A stretch of 64,000 nt of DNA from Bolinopsis microptera (Eukaryota > Ctenophora > Tentaculata > Lobata > Bolinopsidae): positions 12,325,365 through 12,389,364 of the forward strand of contig NC_087082.1 of the NCBI RefSeq assembly GCF_026151205.1, given 5' to 3'. The translations under genes were made by a program, and so were the position numbers. How positions within the stretch are numbered: position 1 is the stretch's first letter; each line of letters begins with the position of its first letter. Shown here in pieces: positions 23,718 through 36,900 of the stretch. Under the pieces are notes generated by a model. The model had not been told where the DNA came from. It made no database searches and saw only the letters and a program-made list of their open reading frames with translations.

Positions 23718-26700
23718 TTTTTTATCCAAATTGAATTCCTAACAAAGATATCACCCTTCAAGAAATCAATTACAACAATGCCACAGTACACGTTTTGATT
23801 TTGCCGGAGAGGCTGCATCAAGATTGTCCACGACAAGATAGTATGTAGATGCTTTGCCTACCTCTAGGGTGTGGCAACCCTTCAAGAAGGTGCTGAGGAT
23901 ACCGGTTACGACTAGCATTAATTGACATGCTGGTATATCCTGCTCCGCATACGACCTTGTGACTGTTTCTGAATTTGCCCCTCCTTAATCTGTCCCCTCC
24001 AATTCGATCAATTTCTATTATGTTGGCCCGTGGGTATATTTATTTCGTCAAGTAGACTGTAGAGCACCATTTAAGGAATTGTCTCTGGATACTGTCAACT
24101 AGTATTCTTAGAAACGTCTGATGTATGAGTTCAGCACTCGCCATTTGCTTACATCTCTTGCGGAATTAACCGACCATTAGCTCATCTCGTACCTTAAAGA
24201 CTCACGATTGGTGGATGGTTAGTGCGTGTCCAACCTAGGACGTGTCCAGGTTTAACGCAAATCATCTGTTGTAGCATTAGCCGAAGCATCTGTAGCATTA
24301 GCCGTGAGTAAGCCGTGCACCTCACACCGTGAACAAGATCTATTTTAGGATAACCACATCTTATAGGTCAACTGTTTGTATTTGCGTTCAATTCAACATC
24401 TCTCACACTATATGATCTGCAGATGAAGCCGTGTTAAAGCCTCCGTTTATTTCTTGACAATATGAAGTTGAACCATTGGGTTCCTAAAGAGTTCAAAGCG
24501 GTCAGCACCAAGGGCATCTTGACCATCTTGATCGTGACTATCTTCATTGCGGGGGCCCGGCCTCTGTTGTAAGATCTGTAACCCGTTGCTAACTCCCTTT
24601 TACTAAGGATTAAATCAATTAAAATGCCATTATGGCTATGCCATTAGATGGACATTATCCTCGGTAAGCTACGAACTTGTGAGAGCTGGGTTTTTGGTTT
24701 TATTTCCAGAATAATCTTTATATTTGTGCTACGCAAAGCGCAGTGAATTCTTGAAATATACGTTTTGATTTTATTCCAACTTGTTTCTAGCTAGTAGCTT
24801 TGCTCATAAAGCAGATAAATCAGTGACCTCTGCTCGCACAACATATCAACCAGTGACTGCTGCTCGCAGAGTAGAAAATTTGTTGAAATAATTTGAAATA
24901 GGGCATGAACACAGTTAGTCCGACTGTAAATACTGTGTTATTGTGTTAGTCCACATTGCACTTAATATCATAGTTGATAAAAATCCCACAAATAAGCGGA
25001 TGATAATTAATCACTCAACACTCGACTATCACGTGACTTTTTTAACATTATGTTTATATGGCCCAGTATGACTATTCGAATTACTCTAACCATCTACTCT
25101 GACCCCGAGCCCTAACCCTAACCATGACCATGAGTGACGCATCCGCTAAAACCCTAACCCTAACGTGAAATTATACCAAATTGCTTATATGGCCATATCT
25201 CGTGATTGAGACAGTTTTTCGTCGATATCTCGCCAGGGGAGCATAGGAAAAATCCGGCAAAACGGAAAATAGATTAATACCCGGTCGTTTCCGGGCCAGC
25301 TGCAGCCGAAAACCTTATCCGACCCTAAACGTTTACAGACAACCCATACCAGGGAATTACTGTCATTTGTAAATGACCCCAAACAAAAAGGTGAAAGAAA
25401 GCGTTCATTGTCCAACCGTCTATTTCATCTGCATATTATGACCAACGTCTATTTCAAGTTAATTCACATCCTCATTATGGTTATTTGATTCGTCACCAAA
25501 GAAACTGCTGTTTATTTCATTAGAACTAGTGCGTTTTAGAATTTAAACATTGAAATACTTATCCCATTTCTCTATTCAAAATCTCTGAGCCAGAAAGAAA
25601 GAACCAAACATCACGCACAAACCATTGACCTGCCTTGTTAGACATATCTGCTCTCATAATATGTCGTACTGTGCCAAATTAAAATTGTTGCTTTGTAATA
25701 TCTAACGCTGATCAAGTGATCACGTGACAGAAGCAGAACACCTAACGCAAAGTTAGTGGAGAATTTGCTCTCGTTGTAGGTCGACACGCCACAAATATAA
25801 AATAACAGCTTCCTTTTGTATGTTTTTAGTTCTACGAGTTACAATGATTCGAATGTTTCATAAAATGAAATTGAGTGGAAGCTGTCCTTCATACCACGTT
25901 CGTGCTACCACCAAACGTATGGACAAGCTTTTCAAGAAGATTTTCACAGCTATAAAGTACAAAATCAAGATCTTGTGTGTGCTCCTTCTGCTCTCTGGTG
26001 CAGCTGCAGATGATGAAGGTAAGAACTTGAAAATTATCAGTTAATCCTGGAGAAAAACACTCCATCCAAATGGCAGGAATCTTTATCTCATTTTGCTTGT
26101 AATCATAATCAGTTCATATCTAACATTGTACAACATAATTGATGGGATAATCTCAAAACTGCCTAGTCTATGCTTTAAATGTTTAACCATAATTCGTTAT
26201 GAAGCCCATTTAAAACATATTTATCAGTTTATAACGATCATCAAAATTATGATACTATACACGACTTTCCTGTTAATCTTTCAGCATCATAACTTGTTGG
26301 GGGGGGGGGGGGGCCAACCATATTAAAGTATATTAAAATGTAGGATTTTTCCCGATTTTGACCCGGGGATATACTTTAATATACTTTAATATACTTTAAT
26401 ATACTTTAATATATCCCTATCTCCTTGGAGGCCTACATCAAAAATTGTTGCCCAAAATAAGCTTGAAATGCAATTCTTAATCGATTCCAAAAAGTTCTTG
26501 AAAAAATATTGAAAACTGATGGAGTTATTTAAATTTTAATGAAGTCATTTTGGCTAGTATTCCGAACCGAGATATTATGTGCAATTTTCCCAATTTTGTT
26601 CATGGAGGTCTTTTTACTTAGTATCCACTATATTCAACAAACACTGAGTTATATCTTTCTCGTAGAGTTAGTCTCATTAAAAGATATTGAAATTTTATCG

Positions 26701-27914
26701 AATTTGGGCAAAAGCGAATTTGGGCAAAAGTGTATGCCCAAATATGGGCATATTTTTTAAAGCTCATAGCTCAGCCAATTTTTGACCAATCTGGATGGAA
26801 ATTCATGTACTAGTCCTAAAACAGGCTTATCTTGCGAATCTGAGTGAAAAATATAGTTCATCGTGTAAATCTTAACGAAGAATATAAATCTTCTAATTGT
26901 AGGTATATTAAAGTATATTAAAATGTAGGATTTTTTCCGATTTTGACCCGGGGATATATATATAATACTTTAATATACTTTAATATGGTTGCCCCCCCCC
27001 CCCCCCCCCCCCCACTTGTTGGTTATTTATATAATTGAACAGGTTGGACAGCAGTGGAGCGGAATTCATGGGTGGATTACGATCTACAGACTACACCGCT
27101 AGAAATAAAGACGAATAGTGTGACTGGGAGTGATCATAAAATGATACTGTTGCTCCGATCTTCTCAGGGAGAGGATGCAGGAAATATTGTGTTTAAATTT
27201 GAATCTGCTTGGTTCCACCATATCGGATTTTGCTATCAAGGGGCTCCCGTATTTCCAACTGAGCCCCCCACTGCAACAGAAAAGATCTGGAGAATTACCC
27301 TAACAAAAATCTCAGATATTAAACTTGTCGTACACTGTAACGACATTGAGGTGCTCAACACCTTGATATCTGAGTCAACGTGTGGTTACAGTTATTGGAA
27401 AACTAAATGGACCAGAAACGTTGGAAAGATAGCGTTCGCCAGTAACGACAATGCAGCAGACTTTTACAGACCTCAACCACAACCAGGTAATTCACTATGA
27501 TTTGGATTAAAAATCAATTGCTCGTAACCACGTTTCTGGGTACTTCATGTTAGGTATTAGGCTCATAACTAAACGCTTTTTAAACAGTTCGCATTGTTTA
27601 GATGGGTATTGGGTACTTACGTTCACATGAACTTGCCACCTGTGTCCTGTTTGCTTTTTCCAAGCTTATTATTTATGCATATGATTTTTCAGTTGATGGT
27701 GGGTGGAGTGAGTTCGGAGATTGGTCAGAGTGCTCAGTTGAATGTGGAGGAGGATCCCAGACGAGGACCAGAACCTGCAGTAATCCTGTCCCTGAATATG
27801 GTGGAGCCAATTGTCAGGGTCAAAGTGATGAGGCCCAAGATTGCAACACTCTCTCCTGTCCATGTATGTATATCAAATATTTAAAAACACCCTTTTAAAC
27901 GTTGACCCCCCACC

Positions 27915-27948
<34 letters not shown>

Positions 27949-30900
27949 CCCCCCTTTTTTATCCAAATTGAATTCCTAACAAAGATATCACCCTTCAAGA
28001 AATCAATTGCAACAATGCCACACTCAGAAGGACAAAATTATTTAAGATCTCATAAACGAATAAGTCTACTTGTATGTATACTAGAATGTCACCTTTTTCG
28101 TCGCAGTTGAGAGGTAGACATCGTTCCTTTTCATACTGAGATTTACTCCAGTTGTATACTGCTACAAACTTGTTAACCTAAAATAAACAAATTTTAAAAC
28201 ATACCAAATGTAATCAAATTCATGTACACTGTACAGAATTTGTGCGACTAACTTCTTAGCGTTCACAACGAACATGTGAAGAACATTGGTTGAATCTTTT
28301 ATAAAATAGAACTAATGAACCGTTAAAAAAGCGAATTTTGTGGTTACTAATGGAAAACTCTGGCAAAAATTATATATAGAGATTATGTGCAGTTTATAGG
28401 ACTGTTTAAAAAATTAAAAGTAACCTCTGAAACAGCGAGACTTTCTCTAGATATGATCAATTGCACAACGTGCTTTGGCAAAATCGAGAATGAGGGAAGA
28501 CTCAGAACTTCGTCACCGTTCCGGTCTATAAATTCCATCACCTTTTGGATGAGCACCTGAAATATTCAGTATTATAATTCCTTAGTTTGAAGAATTCGTG
28601 TTTCTCAGAACTGCTACAATTCGTTGGTGCTAAATTTTACACAGTATTGTGACTGGTCGGGCCGGTACGGTATTGACTATTATTGCTGCGCGCGTCCGAA
28701 ACAATTTCGTAATAAATAATCACGTTATCGTATAAATTTGGCAGCGCGGCTAACGTAAAGTTCGATGTTAATTTCGCTGGCAGTGCTGCCTAATCGTCCA
28801 TAATATAAAAAAGTACAGTTGTTACTAAACCAAAACGAGTGATTTTATTACTGTGATCGAATTTTAAACAAAGATAAAGTTATTGCAGTCCAGGGAAGAC
28901 ATTCTAAGATACCAGAACGAGGCCAGCCTAGTAATAGTAGTAGCAGTAGTGGTATTTATAGGATAGCTATGACAAATAAGCCAGTCATATATTATTCTAA
29001 TTTATTAAATGAGAACGGGAAAGATACCATTTTTGGTAAGTGAAAAAACATTCCAGTAACGCTACATGGAGATAGTGTTCTGGACAAAAGTTGATCTAGT
29101 AGGATTCCAATCTTAAGTTTAAATCTTCGTTGGTGTTGTAAAGATGTCAAGGCTAGAAAGCTAAGAAAGTAACATACATTTTTCTTGTTAGTTATTTATT
29201 AAACTTGAACAGTGATATTTCAATGTTAGTAAGTTTCGCTAATCGCTAGTCAAATAAATATAAATTATAGTCTACAATTATAGTATATTATGGTATAGGT
29301 CGCATTTGTTCAAAAGGAGGTGCAGAGCATTTACTAGTGGCCCACAGCCCAGATTCTTGATTTTGAGACGACCGGCTCCGTCCGGACTGTCGGAGCGGAC
29401 GCGGCGGTCCTATTGGCCGAGACGATATTGCTGCGTTCCCCTCTGGCCAGACATGAGATGCATCAGTATCGTCTCGGCCGAAGGGACCGCTGCCACCAAT
29501 CCGACGGTCCGAACGGAAGCTGGTCGTCTCACGTTATCAAGAATCAGCTGTGGGCCACGCTCCTGCTCTCCACCCAGCTGAGTAGAGTAAAAGTTCTATT
29601 TATACTATAATAGGTTGTAAAATATTTCCTTGCAGGTGCGCTAAATCACTGAACTGGTAATCCAATACAGCTATATCACTTGTAACAGCACTTTTAACAG
29701 CAGTTATAATATGTTGTGTACAGAGCAATAAGTGCTACAAGTGCTACAGTGCAATATAGTTATAGTTTATTCGGCTGACGGACAACTGAGAACCTGTCAA
29801 TTTAACCTAGTTAACTAATTAACATGCAAGCTTGGGAAATCCAATCAGCTCCGACAACTGGGAACCAATCATTACATTATATCCCCGACAACTGGGAACC
29901 TCTGGAGATACTTTTAACATTCAGGTGTCCACTGATTTCACAGCTGTGCTGTATATATTTCTGTACTAATTAAGACAAAGATTTTTTTTTCAAGATAATG
30001 ATAGTTCAAACTCAACATAATAATTATATACAGAATACTTTACTCGACATCAATCTAATGGCCAAAGTATTTGGCAATCTTAAACAAATAGTCAACCTTG
30101 CTAGAGCAATCCGAATCGCATTCATTACAGCTTTCTCAAAATCAATCATAATTGTAGCAGTTTCTACCGGACAATGCTGGTCAAAATAGAACTTCGCCAC
30201 ATTAAAAATATACTGATAAGTGTCCCCTTTCTTATCTCCAGTCAAAATATAAATCACCGGCAAACATTTCTGGGTCAACTTCAGAGAGGAGGTTCTGGGT
30301 CACCGACAAGGGCTGTTCAGCAGCTTTCCGCTTCAGTGAGGAGAGGACTTCACGCTTCTGTGGTCACCGGTTTATTCAATATTTAATATTGAATAAACCA
30401 CATACTTACAATGACATTTTTGTTGCACTTGTGCACTTATTCTACTCTGTTCTCGTATACTGTTGTATTTAAAAACAACAGCCTCTAGAAAAGCGATTAA
30501 TTTAATTAGTTAATTAATTTGTCTAAATTGGACCCAGCTATGATCACTCCATGTTCTACCTGTTGATAACCTACAAGAAAGAAGGGACACAATGTTATAC
30601 TTAATGCACCAGTCAAATATTACAGTTTATACAATTATAAAGAATGTATCTAATAATCATAATCAGACTGTCATTTGAAACTGACGGTTTTAGGTTTAGA
30701 AAGTTTCAGCAACTACGGTTCTTATCAGCTGCGTATCAAGTGACACTCCAAATTTATCTATCTTCCACTTTATGTCTAACAAATTTTAACCTGATACTAT
30801 AAAACTTGAATTTCACAACAGGCCGCGGGCGTCATACGAATAAAGATATGCCTAATTTCATTTTCGTGGCGGAAGATAAACTTGGTGCGTATATATAGTA

Positions 30901-33900
30901 GTATTACTGAACTGAAATGCAGTATCATCATACACATTCTCTTCATTTTCTCTTTTGTCTTCGGTCCTTTACAAAACAAGTACACATTTTTGATGAGGCG
31001 CAACAAACATCGAACCCTTCCTTGTTCTGCTCTATTGAATATAGAATATGTTCCTAGTTCTTGTCCTATGTTGAGACATGTTATCTATGGTAGAAACGTG
31101 AACTTATGGTGCGGCACCAGTTCGTCGGGCACGTGTTCGTGACGTAATCACGAGGTACAATCAGTTGATAGATAACGTGACCAATTTTAGCCGGCGAGAA
31201 GGACTGATTTGATACTGGAGTTCAGGAGTTCTATAACCTACCTTATTTTTATTCCTAGATTAATTTATTTTCATTTACTTTTACTACAGCGTAAGGTCAG
31301 TACGTGTTCTCAAATTCTTACTTTACACCTTGCTTTTTGTGAGCACTTGTTTAATGTCTCACTATTCAGGGCTAAGCCAAGTACCAAAGTTTTTACCCCA
31401 CTTCTCAAAACCACGTTGTACATTTGTTTGGTGTTCACCACAACAGTGTTACAAATTACAATGTTTATTGTTGTCCTGATCGTACTGTCCTGCCTCCCCC
31501 CTACACTGCCATATAAGGACTTCTCAACCCACACCCCGTACGAATATTCTCGAGGTGACATAACTAAAGTTCAATGGAGTGATCAACTGGTCCCAACTAG
31601 GTTTTATCTTATTGCTAGACACGGCAGTAGACATCTCGGAGCTAAACATGTGATATTTATGGAGAAGTTTCTGGACAAAGTTCTACTGGAGGAGGAAAGT
31701 TTCAAGAAGCTTCCTTGGCTAAGTACCTGGAAACGTCCATATTATTTTCCGGACTCTCATCTGGTGCCGCAAGGGATGTTGGAACATTATCGTCTAGCTC
31801 AAAGATACAAAAAGAAGTTTCCTGCCTTCTTCCCGCCTTACTATCCAACCAAATATCATATCAGGAGTACCCACATTCTGAGAACAAGTCAAAGTGCTGC
31901 ATCCTTCTTATTTGGAATCTTCGAAGGTATGGGTCCTGTAAATCAATTCTCGTTACCTACGAATTTATCTACAAAAGGATTTCAGCCTGTCGGACTTGAG
32001 ATCGAAAGTGCGGATGAAGATGAACTTTTACGCTTCATGGACAATTGTCCCGCTTATACAAACTGTCCTATGACTAAGAATTCAAAATTGGAAATAACTA
32101 AACTTCACGAATCAGAGAAGTACAAGAAGTTAGTCCTAGATCCAATATCCGAGCGGGCAGGTTTCTCATTAACAGTAGAGGACGTAGAGGGCCTGTACGA
32201 CCTCTGTAACTTTGAGCACGTCTCTCCAACCGAGTCAAACAACTCCTCTTTCTGTGACCTGATCCCGAGATCAGCCTTCGCTCTGTTGGACTACTCACGT
32301 GATCTGAGCAGGTACTACAAATCCAGTTATCCTAACAAACTTGGTTACGAACTGTCATGTGTGGTACTGAAGGATGTGCTGAGAGAGTTTGAGAGTGAGG
32401 AATCTGCTACCGCCCTGCGCTTCGCTCATAGTGAGACTATAGTCCCCCTTATCACCCTGCTAGGTATCAACAAGGATCAGGATATTATCTACACTTGGGA
32501 TAAGGAGGAGTTCTGGAATAGAACAACAAAGCTGAGCGAGCTAGACCCTTTTGCAACTAATATGGGGTTCGTTGTCTTTAGGAACTCATCATCAGAACAG
32601 GATATTATCAAGATATATTTGAATGAGAGAGAAGTAAAGATAACGGCGTGTGCATCATCAGAGGAGGGGTGTACGAGAGATGAGCTACTTGACATTGTCC
32701 GGGGCACTCTGGGACAGTGTGACCGATCTGCTATGTGTTTCGGAACTAATACCACAAACGATGACGTCATCATTTCTACAGTGGATGACGTCATTGTCTC
32801 TACAAGAGATAACGAGAATGATAATGTACAACCGATGAATGAGTCCACTTCATTGACCTCTCAATGTATCTCGGAGAAGAATGTGGATTTGGCGGTGGCG
32901 GCAAAACTAGCTGACGAAAACAAAGTCCTGTTGGACTTTAACCTGTTTGTAATAATGACAGGTCTTAGTGGACTGTGTATAGTGTTGATGGGACTTGTTG
33001 CTTTTAACTGCAAGAAAATTATTTCTGATGATGTCGATAGTGGCTACCAGAAAATGCCTTTCTTAGATTCTTGATGATTTATTCTTGATGATTGTTATAA
33101 ATATTTTTTGAATCAACATTGTAATATTTAAGAGTCTGAAATTGTGCCTCTTCATGTCTTCATTGCAGCGCTCTCCAAAATTCTGACCCTAAGAGCTTTA
33201 AGGTCTTTAATGTCAAATAAACAACAGTTCGTCGACAAAAGTACTGCGACGTTACTTCCCGACAGTACTTCACGAAACGTTGTGAAACGTTAGTTTAATC
33301 GAACAGACTGTAATATGAAACTGACGGTTTAAGGTTTAGTAAGTTTCAGCAACTACAGTTCTTATCAGCTGCTTATCAAGTGACACTCCAAATTTACTTA
33401 TCTTCCACTTTATGTCTAACAAATAGTAACCTAATATTATAAAACTTGAATTTCACAACAGGCCGCGGGCGTTACACGAATAAAGATATTCCTAATTTCA
33501 TTTTTGTGGCGGAAGATAAACTTGATATGTGTATATAGTAAGGTATATACTGAACTGAACTACAGTCAGTGGCTATGCGGAGGAGGGGCCGGCATATTTC
33601 CGAATTTCAGGTATTTTTCAAAGCGAAAACGCCCATTTCAACGTACCGTCGACGTGAACAAAATATTTGGGGTCTTTTTTGCCTCCAGGGGGAGGGGGCC
33701 TTACCTTTTTTCTTTCTTTTCAACCAAACAAATTGCGGGGGCAGCACAGACGTACGTTCCACCACTGACTACAGTATTATCACACACATTTCTTCGATGT
33801 TATCCTTTGTCTGTGCTCCTTTACAAACAAAAGGAAACAAGTGTGATGAGGGGGCACAAATATTGTTAATTCCACCTTGTGTAAAATTTTATAATATTCG

Positions 33901-36900
33901 TTATAAACTTGATAGTTGATAAGTCTTGCTCTATGTGTGCAACTGAGTCATGTTTTCTGTAATAGATACATATATGTTAAGTAAGACAATTCTTGCTGAC
34001 ATTCGTGAAGTTTTATAAAACTTCACGTTACTGATATATAAATATCAGTAACATTATTTGTGATGATATTGTTTTGTAATAAAATCGCTACTTAAATATA
34101 GTTTTATTTGTTTGCTGTTAAAAAGTTATAAATGTCAAAAACTGTCAGTTCAGTTTCACAGTTTGTAGGTTTGATGTTTCCAATATTCTCAATTTTGTTG
34201 ATATATTTTGACAATAAAAGTGATCTAATCCTAAAAATACAGTGTTATAAATTATAATCAGATCCCCGCACATTACAGCCAAATAAAAACTTAGTCAGCA
34301 AACAATACATTCACCTTGTAGTTTATTTGTTGTGATAAACTTGACAATTGTGTAATGCAACTTTATGTAATACACTGTTGAACAGTCCAATCTGATATGA
34401 TGAGAGTACTCTAAGGCTGCAACTTTGGCGAATTTATAGCTAAGCCATTAGTTTGTTTTGTTGTAAAATGTTCTGCTATATAAAGTTTAGAACGTTTTAT
34501 AAATGTTGAGCATGGTAGAGTTTATGTTGCAATAACTGCATGCTAAAAGGAGCTATCCATATCAATGGACACTCTGTATATCTGTATTGCGCCTTAATTG
34601 CAGTTACGAACGTTAAATATATATATATACCTTTTTTGTGAGCAGTTGTTTAATGTCTCACAATTCAGGGTTACGTCAAGTACCGAAGTTCTCACCACTT
34701 TTATCTCTACCACATACTCACCACAACAGTGCTACAATGTTTATTTTTATCTTAGTCTTACTGTCCTGCCTCCCCCCTACACTGCCATATAAGGACTTCT
34801 CAACCAACACTCCATACGAATATTCTCGAGGTGACATAACTAAAGTTCAATGGAGTGATCAACTAGTCCAAACTAGGTTTTATCTTATTGCTAGACACGG
34901 CAGTAGACATCTGATTGCTCAATATGTGATATTAATGGAGAAGTTTCTGGACAAGATTCTGCTGGAGGACGAAGGAATCAACAGGCTTCCTTGGCTACGG
35001 ACCTGGAAACGACCATATTATTTTTCAGATCTTCATCTGGTGCCGCAAGGGATGTTGGAACATTATCATCTAGCTCAAGATACAAAAAAAAGTTTCCTGC
35101 CTTCTTCCCGCCTTACTATCCAACCAAATATCATATCAGGAGTACCCACATTCTTAGAACAAGTCAAAGTGCTGCCTCCTTCTTATTTGGAATTTTTGAA
35201 GGTATGGGCCCTCTTAATCAATTCTCGTCACCTACAAATCTATCTACAAACGGATTTCAGCCTGTCGGACTTGAGATTGAAAGTGCGGATGAAGATAAAC
35301 TTTTACGCTTCAAGGATAATTGTCCCGCTTATATAAACTGTCCTATGACGAAGAACGCAGGATTAGAAGCAACTAAACTTCAGAAATCAGAGAAATACAA
35401 GAAGTTAGTCCTAGATCCCATATCCGAGCGAGCCGGTTTCTCTTTAACAGTAGAGGACGCAGAGGGTCTTTACAACCTCTGTAACTTCGAGCAGGTCTCT
35501 CCAACCGAGTCAAACAACTCATCTTTCTGTGACCTGATCCCTAGATCAGCCTTCGCTCTGTTGGACTACTCACGTGACTTTTACGAGTACTACAGATCCA
35601 GTTATCCTAACAAACTTGGTTACGAACTATCATGTGTGGTACTGAAGGATGTGCTGAGAGAGTTTGAGAGTGAGGAATCTGCTACCGCCCTTCGGTTCGC
35701 TCATAGTGAGACTATAGTCCCCCTTATCACCCTGCTGGGTATCAACAAGGATCAGGACAATATTATCTACACTTGGGATAAGGAAGAGTTCTGGAATAGA
35801 ACAACAAAGCTGAGCGAGCTAGACCCTTTTGCAACTAATGTGGGGTTCGTTGTCTTTAGGAACTCATCATCAGAACAGGATATTATCAAGATATATTTGA
35901 ATGAGAGAGAAGTAAAGATAACGGCGTGCGTATCATCAGAGGAGGGGTGTACGAGAGATGAGCTACTTGACATCGTCCGGGGCACTCTGGGACAATGTGA
36001 CCGATCTGCTATGTGTTTCGGAACTAATACCACAAACGATGACGTCATCATTTCTACAGTGGATGACGTCATTGTCTCTACAAGAGATAACAAGAATGAT
36101 AATGTACAACCGATGAATGAGTCCACCTCATTGACCTCACAATGTATCTCGGAGAAGGATGTGGATTTGGCAGTGGCGGCAAAGCTAGCAGATGATAACA
36201 AAGTCCTGTTGGACTTTAACCTGTTTGTAATAATGACAGGACTTAGTGGACTGTGTATAGTGTTGATAGGACTTGTTGCTTTTAACTGCAAGAAAGTCAT
36301 TTCCGATGATGTCGATCGTGGCTACCAGAAAATGCCTTTCTTAGATTCTTGATGATTTATTCTCGATGATTGTTATAAATATTTTTCAAATCAACATTGT
36401 AATATTTAAGAGTCTGAACTTGTGCCTCTTTATTGCAGCGGTCTCCAAAATTCTGACCCTAAGTCTTTTATGTGAAATAAACAACAGTTCGTCGACAAAT
36501 GTACTGCGACACTACTTTTCGACAGCACTTCACGACTTTGTGCAACGTTAGTTTAATCGAACAGACTGTCAGTAATTTGAAGTATGTACTGAACTAAACT
36601 ACAGTCAGTGGATAAGCGGAAGAGGGGCGGCCCCTTAGGGGGCGGAATTTCTCCGAATTTCAGGTATTTTCGAAGCAAAAACGCCCAATTTGTGTATTAT
36701 CCTGTCCAATTCAACGTTCAGTCGACGTGAACAAAATATTTGGGGTTTTTTTTGCCTCCAGGGGGGGGGGGACGGCAAAAAGGAGGCCCGACCTTTTTTC
36801 TTTCTCTACAACTGCAACTCCTGGGCTGCACCACTAGCTTCGTTGAATGAACTTGATATTGCTCATCGCAAACACCTCCGAAGAATCCTCAACATCAGAT

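Larger units (their letters stand above)
28110..31208. other. Intron of the BTB gene with one exon and transposon debris
   Basis: Apart from the BTB exon at 28425-28556, the foldback at 29319-29578 and the transposase fragment at 30024-30370, I see only a palindrome at about 30368-30404 (GGTTTATTCAATATT and its inverse). About 30668-30900 is a segment repeated at 33305-33550, which marks the left edge of the MINPP duplication unit. Confidence 0.55.

Noticed and set aside
23621-23742. Polyproline C-terminus of TSR copy 1
   Set aside because: It comes from reading past a plausible donor into a poly(C) tract; the run length differs in copy 2.
29306-29610. Two plus-strand frames in a GC-rich stretch
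   Set aside because: They cross a foldback palindrome and show no domain.
31209-31460. N-terminal extension of MINPP copy A (84 extra codons)
   Set aside because: Not conserved in copies B-D; the signal peptide starts at the ATG at 31461 in all copies.
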